Of a DNA stretch of 64,000 bases, positions 36,803-46,171 are shown piece after piece. The notes below the pieces were generated by a model. It saw only the letters and a list, made by a program, of their open reading frames with translations, was not told the origin of the DNA and did not search any database. Position numbers and translations under genes: made by a program. Each line of letters opens with the position of its first letter. The first letter of the stretch is position 1. The DNA comes from Dipylidium caninum (lineage: Eukaryota > Platyhelminthes > Cestoda > Cyclophyllidea > Dipylidiidae): the NCBI GenBank assembly GCA_017562135.1, contig QEYB01001446.1, positions 62,001 through 126,000 of the forward strand. The letters run 5' to 3'.

Positions 36803-39072
36803 ATTAACTTTCTCACCAATAAAGTTCACCACCGCAGATTGCGACCTTTCATCACCCAAGAGTCCACTTTAGATGCCGGACGGAGGGTTTTTTTTAGCCT
36901 AGAATTGCGCATCCATTTCCAGGACGTCAGATAAACTCAAATGAGTACTTTTGAAATTTGACTGAATACTTAATAGTCCGAAAGTTTGTTAAAGTTTATA
37001 TTTCATCTCTAGTAAATTCCACAATCCGACAACAACTTTCAAAATTTCACATATCAGAGGGAAGTTGCATTTTATACTCACAGCCTGAGGAAAGCGATTA
37101 TTGTTTGGCCAAAAGAACCTCACCTACGTTTTGCTGTCTTGACTGCCATCTGAAACGGCTGTGATAAGATTTGATACTGACAGATGACATTTGTGACACT
37201 TCCGTGACGCTGGTAGCAGAATCACTTGAAAAAAGTTGAGAAAGTTGGCGTGGGATATTTGTAGATGCCCAACAAAATGAGTTTTTCCCCTTCCTCAGTC
37301 AGGACCTGAAACAGCATTTTGCCACCATCCCACATGCCTCAGTGGCCATCGGAACGTCCATCTCCTCGCCCAATTCGCCTGGCGGGGAAGGTACTCGGTT
37401 GCCAGGAGGGGACATCCCTTAGCATAAACCCAGTAGTTGTAGCAGGGATTATAACCGCTGAGGCGCAACATTAAAAGAACTCCTTGCAGTCGAGCTGAAA
37501 AAGGCCGAGGACGGTGCCAAGAGAAGGCGGAGGAGGGTGAAGTGGGCGCGCAGTTGGGGGGACACGAGCAACGTGCGCAGTGTGGTTTCATTGGGACGTC
37601 GTCTTGCCTCCGCCACTCACTCCCTCCTAATGCCACCATCGTGTCGGCTGACGACATTCACCGTGAAGTCGAGTCTCCAGCGGCACGCAGCCTCTTCACA
37701 CCCGAAGATGCATACGCGGTCATCCAATCCCACAAAAGCATTCGGACCACTCGAGTCAAATATTAACTTAAGGACCTTCTTCTGCTTCTTCTTCTTCTTC
37801 CCCTCGTCCTCCTCCCCTCCGAGATGCCTTGTGGCAGCAACATTGTCACCACACGCAACTGCCACGTCGAAGAACAGTTCTCGACTGTGTGCCCTGCCTC
37901 TGGCATGCTGCTCGTAGTTCCGGGAGTTAGGTGCCGTCGGCTTTCGGCGGCACCCTTCCATAAGACACCTCCTTTAAAGTCGTACGGGAAAAGCATGTCA
38001 GATAGGGCGCAAAATGTCTTTTTGGGATGCATTGGCCAAAAGCGAGCATTTTTTAGCGAACTGCGTACTCTCCCACCATTCACTGCACCCAGCCAGAGCG
38101 CCGCCGGACACGAGGGCCGGCACAGGGCGGGGACCAGCGGCCCAGGAGAGTCGTATGCCATTTGGACACCGTCCGCCGGTCGATGGATGAAGCAGACGAC
38201 TGACGGCTCTTAACTGTCCGGCGGTGCTATTAAGTGCTCTGACTGCTGTACATTCATCCGCATCAGCCTGTGAGGAGGACAGGAAATCGGACATGGACGG
38301 GGGAGAAGTCGCCTCAACTTGCCCACAGTCTCTTGGCGATTGAAGCACAAGTTAAGTAGCCCAGTCCATCGGGTCAACGGCTCGTGTTACTGCTGCAAGG
38401 CCAGCGGTGATTGTTACCCAGGCGCACCCAAACTCGGATGGCGCTGCATCTTGCCGCCGCCCGTTGGATGGACCAATGAAACGGAGGGGCGGAGGGGATT
38501 GGGGAGTGAATGACAGTCTCCACAAGGCCGACTTGCCCTCTCCCAAGACCTGGGGAAGAATGTCCACCAAGACTCAATCCTTCGTGTCCCGTTCTCTTCA
38601 CTTCGGCAGAAATCCATCGAGTCCACGGCTTGTTTTACTGCCGCAAAAGTCCTCGTCGCAACGGACAGGAGGGACGGTTGACAATGACCTGACGCCGCTG
38701 TTTTAAGGGACATGCTCGTCAAACAATCCGCGTCGCTTGGCGCACCGAATCCTCACGCAAGCGGAGACCTCATGTCATTTGAGACGATTTTAACGCGTCC
38801 CCAAAGCGTAAGGTCAAAATAAAGTGGCAATCATGGGGGGAAAGGAGTCAAAACTAAAGTAAATGAAATCGGTAATCCCAGTCAGCTAATGTGCACCTGA
38901 ACGCCAAGAGGCACAAGCCTTGCAATAACCATGAAGAGAGCAAAAACATCCACCGGAAGCTAGGTTAAAGGGACCTTTTGCCAAGTACCACGAGAACTGT
39001 AGTCTCCAGACTTACATAAAGCCATTTTAGGTGTTTGTTTAACTGAGCTATTTGGCAGTGGCCTGTGAATAA
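36803..39072. other. Intergenic, no gene recognised
   Basis: This stretch contains a CTT-rich tract (37776-37800) and motif-free open frames in several registers between 37.3 and 38.7 kb. Confidence 0.4.
37776..37800. repeat. (CTT)n low-complexity tract
   Basis: Imperfect CTT triplets. Confidence 0.8.
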
Positions 39073-39741
39073 ATGTCGTTCAAAAATGACTATAAAAACC
39101 TCTGGTCGGCGATAAGCTCCTCCGTAATTATGGAGGTGAAAGAGGAGCAGTTCGGCGATGACTTGGTGATAGTCAAAACTGTCGAAGGCGCTACCATCGC
39201 AGTCAAGCGTTACAACAGGGGTGAGAAGATTTTAGAATGGCTGCTTTACGCGAGAGCTCGTCTTCTCAACTGCGGTGTCGAGGATCCGAGCGGAGAGTTG
39301 GTCGCCGCTTTGTCCCAGGACGCTCGCGCTGTGGCCTTAGAGGCTGGCTTAGATGAAGGAGCTGATTTTGACACCATCTTTCTAAAACTGCACGAAATAT
39401 TTCAGTACGAGGGACGAAGGCCTAGCTTTTTGAAACTCTTCTCCAAACGCCTCAACGCCACGACTTCCGCCAAAGGCTTGGCCGCAGAGATATTGTCTTT
39501 GACCAGAGATATCTTCTACCACAAAGACAAGGAGAAACTGGTTCGGGAAACGGCGCTAGACGCCTTCTTAAACGCCATGGGTCCCGAGCTGGCCATAAAT
39601 GTGATGCAAGGCAAGCCAACGAACATCATGGAGGCCCTAGATCTACTCCCGATGGCCAGAAGACGCCTAGATGATGCGAGATCATCGGAGACCTTCGAGC
39701 CATCCCAACACTATCTGACCCCCAAGCTGCAGGAGTACTTG
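39073..39741 (+). CDS. Gag-like gene exon 1
   Basis: 223 codons run to the GTAAAG donor. An alternative end is 39766 at GTAAGC, and the unspliced frame closes at 39828. Codon use is balanced, unlike the G/C-rich glutamate receptor. Confidence 0.6.
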
Positions 39742-40371
39742 GTAAAGAGGAAACAACCGCCACGGAGTAAGCCTGTTTGCATTCCTTGGACACAATCTTC
39801 CCCGCGGCGTTGTAAGGCTCTCGGGTAGTGAACGAGTTCGTTCACAAGACCGATGGTGCCAGTGCTAAGGTGTCATTCTCCGTCAACTCGCCTTAGATTT
39901 TGCACCACACACCGGGTGATGTGAGCCCTTGTCATCCGGTCCAGATCACAACTCGTGGCGTATTCCCACTCGGTCGACTGACCGGTGTGAGGCGTGAGTG
40001 GTGGAGCCGAGGGCTTCTGTCTGAGGGCTGGGGGCTGCGGAGAAGCCATCATCCGAGGGGGCGGTGCAGAGCAGAGGTCTCTGAGTGCTACTTTCTGCGG
40101 GTCATTTGGAATACATGACCTCTTAGACAAGCGACTTTTTGAACTGGTTGCCGTGTGATCTTAGTTTAACAGGTGCTAGAGAAGTTGTGGTGAAATAACT
40201 TGGGGATGAAAGTGTCTATCAACTCCCTCTGAGGTATAGATTAATGATGTGATAAAATCTCATTTCTTTCCCTAGCTTCAGAGCCAACCCTGCTGGAACT
40301 GCTCAATACACCCCAGCTCGAGTAAGTTCTGCCCTACCTGTTCATATCTTCACGCTTCCAAGTGCACGTGA
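39073..40371 (+). CDS. Retroelement Gag/capsid-like gene with possible zinc-ribbon last exon
   Basis: A long first exon starts at ATG 39073 (AATAAATGTCG) and stays open to a TAG at 39826-39828, 251 codons. It is mostly helical. Residues about 50-205 resemble the capsid part of LTR-retroelement Gag: DFDTIFLKLHEIF, then ETALDAFLNAMGPEL and GKPTNIMEALDLL. These match the usual FL.GL.p...P....EA pattern. A second exon starts after CTTTCCCTAG at 40276. Using a phase-0 donor (TTG|GTAAAG at 39742), it reads QPCWNCSIHPSSSKFCPTC and ends in TGA at 40371: CxxC-x9-CxxC, like a zinc ribbon. A stronger donor, GTAAGC at 39767, gives another frame ending at 40325. No pol gene or LTRs are seen. It may be a domesticated gag or a retroelement piece; both the family call and the splicing are inferred. 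Confidence 0.5.
40276..40371 (+). CDS. Gag-like gene exon 2, zinc-ribbon frame
   Basis: 32 codons including TGA, with a good pyrimidine-rich acceptor. The Cys spacing CxxC-x9-CxxC, with SKFCPTC, is typical of small zinc ribbons. The other reading frame across this exon gives SEPTLLELLNTPQLE and a stop. Confidence 0.4.
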   Translation, partial: LQSQPCWNCSIHPSSSKFCPTCSYLHASKCT

Positions 40372-40379
40372 ATTTTTTC

Positions 40380-42069
40380 GTAGAAACTTGTTTTTGTGTG
40401 AGCCCTTAGTCCGCCCACTTTATGCAGGCCATAAAAAGAGACACCCGACAAATTTGAGGTTAACACTCCTCTGAGCACCAATTTCGGAGCGTTTGTCTCC
40501 TGCTCGAGCTCACGTGTGGTTTTTAACCGCGCACAAAGAGGGGAGAAGTGAGCCCCACCCCTGAGTGGCGGGTGGGGGAGTAGACGAAGTCGGCTTGTGT
40601 CCTGCCCGCTTCAGTTCACATTCCTTCTCCACAACGAGTCTCAAATATTCCTTGCGCTCGGCCAAATGAATTTTGAGCCAAGTGAGCTCGATTTCAGGTG
40701 AACCGACGTCTGCTGGCTCACCGTTCCAATAGCCGGCTAATCGAGAGGTAAAACTCTGTTGGGTGGACGCCGTATCTTTCCGAAAGGATTACATCGTTCG
40801 GGGTTAACAATTAGAAGAACCAGAAAGATACGGTGACATGTTGTAGCCGACATATTTTGTTAAATGTGTGAGATACCGGCTGACGTCGTGGCGCCGGTCT
40901 TCGGGTTAACGGGTTGCGAGGTGCAGCATTTTGAATGTTTTGGATGTGAAATGAGTCGCCGCCTACCCTCGAAGGCGATACCCTTCTTTCCTGACAGTCA
41001 GTTCCCCCTACGAGCCTTACAAACACCTCTGAGCTAAACCTTCCCCTCATTCAAGCCTATTCGCAGTCTCGAAATTAATTTGGTGTAAAGGTTTATGCGC
41101 CTGCCAGGCCGCAGTTGCCTTTTCTCCCCTGTCTAACCGATGACTTGCACAGTTTTAGAATGTTAGAATTCGACAGTAGTAGGGGAAGACGGAGGGGCAC
41201 CATCCCGACCAAACGTGTCTGACCGAGGCGGCGCCATCGCATTTCCACCTCCGTTGGCCCTGATACGTGAGTCTCTGTTCCACCGTGTTAAGTCTGCAAC
41301 CGCGGAAGCAGCCTTCCGTCGACTGCTTCCTTTCATACGAGTCAACTGGGGCGGCGTGTTCAGTGGCACCACGAGCCCCACTGCTGCCACAGGTCCTTCG
41401 CCCACCAAATCTCGGCCGTAGGAGGCAATTTTTAGTACTTCTTCTTGAAACATCGTCAGCAGAATCTCTTCACTTTGACAATTCCGAATATGCCGTTTTT
41501 AGTGCTGTCCACTTGAAAATTACAAGGGCATCAAAAACCGAGGAGGCGATTTTCCTACGGAAACGTGTCCATCTGTCATCGTTCATTGTTTATCCTGAAG
41601 ACCGAACAAAATTCCTCCTTCTTCAAATATGCTCTTTTTGGGGTCTCCTTCTCTGAAAGTATTCCACAACACTATAGATGTTGAGTAATTTACATTCTTC
41701 TAACAGATACTCTGTCTATCAACTCACACTCTATTCAACACGGTTTTGGAGGGGAAGTGTGGACAACCCCACAAGGAAAAACTGTTTGCCCAGCCCGAGT
41801 TCATGGTCATTTCAAGTTCACCTAGCTTTTAGAATGACACTAATGACCGAATCTGTCAATTTCTCATGAAAAGTAGGCGTGGGATTGATAAAGAATGTGT
41901 GCAAATAATCCAATCTCCCCTACAGACGGTGTCTGTAGAGCATTTTATGAAGGACTTTCAAAGCCTTTGTTTACTCGTGAGCTAATCAAATATATTGTAA
42001 AAGAACTGAATGGGATGAAAATTGTATTTTCATTTCGGATACAGAGTAATTAACATAAGTGAGCAAGGT
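40380..42069. other. Intergenic, no gene recognised
   Basis: No retroelement pol-type open frame, LTR or poly(A) signal was recognised downstream of the Gag-like gene. The stretch is of mixed composition. Confidence 0.4.
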
Positions 42070-42737
42070 TTAACAACAGCAACAATCACAACCGCAGCCA
42101 CAACAGCCGCCACAACCGCCACCGCAGCATCCACCCCCACAACAGCCACATCCGCATCCACAACCGCCGCACCAGTTGTGGTCGTAACAGCCGCAGCAAG
42201 GTCCACAGCAGATGCAGGGACAACTAGGAAGGAAAAGAAGGTCGCTTGGTAGCAAAAAAAATTTATCCACTAGTTTGCGAAACATTCATTTGTTAGCACT
42301 CGTCCGTGAATCTTTACTGGTGGAACTCGAACTTGCAGGTTGTCCTTTCCCCCGATGGCATTTTTGCCCCCCAAGTGGAATTGACTGATCATCACGTGGC
42401 GACAACGTATTTAAAGCATGAGTAATGAAGTGAGCACGCCACTCTCTCCATCTCGAACATTCTAATGGATCAATAAATCGATAAGCTTAACAAGGTCACG
42501 ATGGTCGTGCTGGCTGAGCAGCCTTTCATAATAAGAATGCAAAACGGCTGAGGGCGACGAGCGGTGGCGTCCCAGTTTGGTGGAAAATTACTGCATGAAG
42601 AGGAAAATTAAGTAGACAACTCCTCAGCTGGCTCTCAATCCCTCACAACGAAGAGATGGCTGAGGCAAGGATGTATAATACATTATTTTGGAATCACGTC
42701 CAACGTACCCATTCCAGTATCCACCACAGCAGGTCAT
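42070..42737 (-). CDS. Cys/Gly-rich small protein B (60 aa, 26 Cys), two exons
   Basis: Exon 1 is 42737-42709 and encodes MTCCGGYWNG. Exon 2 is 42223-42070. The intron is GTACGT..TTCCTAG. The phase-2 junction restores a Gly codon and the frame is open to TAA. The product reads MTCCGGYWNGCPCICCGPCC, then GCYDHNW, and then almost pure Cys and Gly, ending DCCCC. That is 26 Cys in 60 residues. It has no signal peptide or hydrophobic helix. The paralogue at 36101-36736 has the same start, splice position and core, but a longer and less Cys-dense tail. The function is unknown. Metal chelation or a cross-linked structural role (sperm, tegument or eggshell) would fit but is inference. Confidence 0.75.
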
Positions 42738-42776
42738 TGTACCTTCTTTACTATCAGGCGTGAGACCTCCACGCAA

Positions 42777-42788
42777 AATTTATACTCC
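42777..42788 (-). promoter_or_regulatory. TATA box of Cys/Gly-rich gene B
   Basis: GGAGTATAAATT on the minus strand lies about 47 bases before the ATG, implying a very short 5' UTR. It is conserved with gene A. Confidence 0.65.
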
Positions 42789-42789
42789 A

Positions 42790-44028
42790 TCAAGCTCTTG
42801 GCCAGAAAGTTCAATGGCGCAAATTCGTCACGTGGATACAATTTTTACTTCTTCAGTAGTCTACTGCTGACGCATCGTCTAAAGTATATGGCGCACAAAT
42901 TGCGCAGGAAGAAGTACGATATACTTTCCAGAATTTTGCCAAGGAGTAAACTATCAGGCAGTAACCTACATGTGGTGTGTGTTTTTTAAAATATTAAGTG
43001 CTTTCGTAATATAGCCGATGTGACAGGACGTTGAAGAAGGAGTAAATGCTTGTGGATTTACTTTGTGGATATAGGTTATATTTTGTTCACTAATTAGGAA
43101 GTGGCATCGTTTTGACCGCCCTATATTGTTATTTTTAAGGATTGATTTGAAAATAATAACAGCTACTGTTGTTTCCATTAACTCCCGCTTATAAACCGTG
43201 TCTCGAAAAAGAACATTACGTGTGACGCCAAGCGCGTTTTAGAAATATCAAATTTGTACATCGCGTTAAGAGATATTTCATGCTTCATTAAGTGTTACAA
43301 AGTCAACTAGGCAGTTTTGCCTTTCTCCGATCACACTCACTAAAGACTGATCCATGTTAAACTATTGTTATGTTGGAAACTCTGAAACGGGCTTTGTATA
43401 CAAGTAGAATAAACAAAAGTCCCAACTTTTCATATTCTTCATTATACTGATTTGAATTTATTTCCATTGACGTCTGCGAATTTTTGTCACCAAATAGGCA
43501 AGTCATACATGTCTTTCCGAAAGTAGTCTTTGTTTTGGGAGTCAATAAGCAATTCCTAGTCCTTAATGATATCATTATGGTTTTCGTTTTTTCCTTCTTA
43601 AAAATAACTCGCAATTCCAAAAAAGACAATTACCGGTCGCAGAAATATCGGATAAACATGGAAGAAGAGATGAAAGGTCATATTAATTTTTCAACAGTGA
43701 ACAAAGCTGTGTTCGACATCAGCTTCACGGCAACGGGATTTCGCCGCTGTTAGTCATAACTTTTTTGTCGTGAAGTAGTGCTTTCGGCCTAGGGTGCGTC
43801 CTGGGATTTTATTCCTACCCTTCCATTTGCATGCTTGTTTTCGATCATCATACGAAATCCACTTTCCATCAAAAAGGATTTGATGTAAGAAGAGCGGCAG
43901 TCGTGTATTGCGGAGGAAGGCAAGAAGATGCGCATTTGCTCTTGAAACGGTCCCTCGATCGTCCGCACTTGTGCCATTTATTCGTGCGGCAGGCGCATAC
44001 GAGTCCGACTTTATCTTTATCTTTTTTA
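42790..44028. other. Intergenic, no gene recognised
   Basis: AT-rich, with short open frames only. No homologous signal was seen. Confidence 0.4.
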
Positions 44029-44618
44029 TCAGTTACCATACATTGACGTTTTACCACAGCCGTAGCCGTATGTATGGCCAGTTCCGCCATAGTTTTGACC
44101 CAAGTTCACGTCGCGAAAAGCTGCGTGTGGGTCGGATTCCACAGTCTTCCTTAACTCCTCCTCGCTACCAACATACCTCACTAACGTTTCTCTGTGTTTG
44201 TTGAGCTGCTCTACGATTCAGTGTGAAGTAGTACAAGAAAAGCAGGCGATAACCATGTTTTCCTTCAGGTCCCATCGAAAAAAAAACTAAGAGTGGGATA
44301 CAGACACTACAAATAGTTGCGGAGCGATTAAGAAGAATACGCCTAAGGTTGATAAATAAAAACAATTGAATACACGGTACAATATCTCCATTTGCAACTG
44401 AACACAGACTAAACGAAAAGCCCGTTTCATAAGTTCCAGCCTAATAATACGTCTCAAAAACCCCAGACGAGCTACTCTTACGACCAAAGACCATTTTCAT
44501 GCTAACTATCCTCTCCACTATGACCTTTTGGGAAACGCATATTTGTACAGATTGCCGACCACGCCTCTGAGCCTAGGGAAGTTTTGAGGGCGTCGTTGGT
44601 CACCGTCATTCGAGGCGC
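44029..44618 (-). CDS. 3' end of an unrecognised gene (two exons)
   Basis: Two open segments fit together. Exon 44618-44525 has acceptor TTAACAGGTTGCAG and phase-1 donor AAAG|GTCATA. Exon 44210-44029 has acceptor ATCGTAG and ends in TGA. The join makes a Glu codon and the frame stays open for about 91 codons. The peptide contains GSEAWSAICTNMRFPK, then KHRETLVRYVGSEELRKTV and a Gly/Tyr-rich end (NYGGTGHTYGYGCGKTSMYGN without its first residues). The first part is charged and helical. I do not recognise the family. The donor is weak, and upstream exons were not found. The two phases agreeing is the main support. Confidence 0.35.
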
Positions 44619-45269
44619 CTGCAACCTGTTAAGTGCAGTCGCGTCTATTTCAAAGAATTCTAACAAATAAGTAACCCAAAATTGGAGATTTTCAACAATG
44701 AAAACAGGGAGTAACTTGACTCTAGCGCGAATGAAATGAAGTGCGATAAGTCTAGACGGAAAGGCATATTCTTGCAATTTATTAACACTATTTTTTTTTC
44801 ATTAGCCTCCGAAAACCCAAAGAGAGTACTTTAAAGTCAAATGTTCCTCACTCGTTGTTCCACTGTCCTCTTTAGTTATTTGCTCGTACGAAAATAAAAT
44901 AAAACAAGTTCCCTCACAGGCTATCCATCCTAAGTGGAGTCTTTCTCTCCGTATACCGAAAAATTGGGAATGAATACGCGTTTGCGGTGAGTACACCTTA
45001 TTTTCTCTTACGGCAACCGTAGGGGAGGGACGAAAAGTTTATCTTCCGCCCTCCGCTTAATTGATAATCGCAAGAGATGTTATTTTGCATTTTTACCTTG
45101 GACTTTTAGAGCGAATGCCACGTCTTCAGGGTAATGTAATATAATAAAACGTACAAGTTTATTTATCAAATGCTGTAGAGTGTGATTTTCATGTTGTAAA
45201 AAGTTATACGAACGAATGACTGCATTGCTTCCTATTTGAAAGAGGGATCAAATGGTTGGACAGATTATC
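44619..45269. other. Intergenic or intronic, nothing firm
   Basis: AT-rich. Upstream exons of the 44.0-44.6 kb gene could lie here on the minus strand, but none is convincing. Confidence 0.35.
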
Positions 45270-46171
45270 CTAGACGGGACATCTCTTCTTCGTGCGCAAT
45301 TTTGCTGACTGCTCTGCAATGGTGGCTTTCAACTTTGCTATCGAAGAGGCCTGATGGGTGACTTTTCTACCCTCATCATTTGGGATGGCATTTAGGAGAT
45401 TTGAGCCAATGTCTGTATAGGTCCCAGCTCTTTCCTTCGCATCTTCTTCCTTATCTTTCTCCTCCTCCTCTTCTTCTTCCTCTTCTCTCTCCTTCTCTTC
45501 GTCTTCTGCTAACTTTTTGATCATTTCTGGTGGTGGTCCAGTCTCGGGGAAAGAGTCCAATGACAACACTTCAATGACTTCGACTTCTACATCTCTCTCT
45601 TTATCACCACTCAAACTGCTTATTTCCGGCGTCGAACCCTCCGAACCGACCTCGTTCACCTCGTCGGATTGGTCCGGCTGACGTGGTTGCGGTGCTTCAT
45701 GGTGTTGCAGTCCGATTCGGTGTAAGCCAATCGCAACAGCTGAGGTCAACCTTGCCGACCAGGGGCTCGAGGGAGTGGTGGAAAATGGCGCATGTAAATC
45801 TCTGAATGCGGTCGTTTGGGAGGTCTGTCGTCCAGGTTGGTGTGTTCGTCTAACACCGACAAGTGAAACTACTTATTAGCTTAGTGTAAAAAAGGTAGGC
45901 TTTTAAATTTGTCCATTTAAATAAACTCTTCTCTTCGATTGTTAGAGTGTGTACTTATTATAGAATTAGTAACACTAATCCCATTGTTTTTTGCCTTATC
46001 AAGATTACTCCGCCAGATTTCAAATTAGTGGTAATTAACGTTTAAGGGTGAAGAACATGTTTCATTTAAACTGGCAATTAGTAATAGAATTATTATTACA
46101 ATCGAATTTTTGTCCTTACCACAGTCGCCTTCTCTCCTCATGGTCTTGTTGACGAACAGGATTATGAGCCA
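45270..46171 (-). CDS. 3' end of a putative membrane protein with a glutamate-rich tail
   Basis: Exon 46171-46120 (acceptor CCTCTTCAG, donor G|GTAAGG) encodes WLIILFVNKTMRREGDC, a hydrophobic run followed by basic residues. The next exon, 45868-45270, joins in phase if the acceptor AAGTAG is used, and stays open to TAG. It is Pro/Ser/Gln-rich at first, then LSLDSFPETGPPPEM, a Lys/Glu tract with nine consecutive Glu, and a helical end (SIAKLKATIAEQSAKL) closing in CPV. The long acidic frame is convincing as coding. The acceptor is weak; a second possible acceptor (GGTGTTAG at about 45852) would change frame. Upstream exons are not identified and the family is not recognised. Confidence 0.4.

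Noticed and set aside
39073..39828. MIF4G/eIF4G-type domain
   Set aside because: First impression from the helical repeats. The FL..MGPEL and P....EAL pattern fits Gag capsid better.
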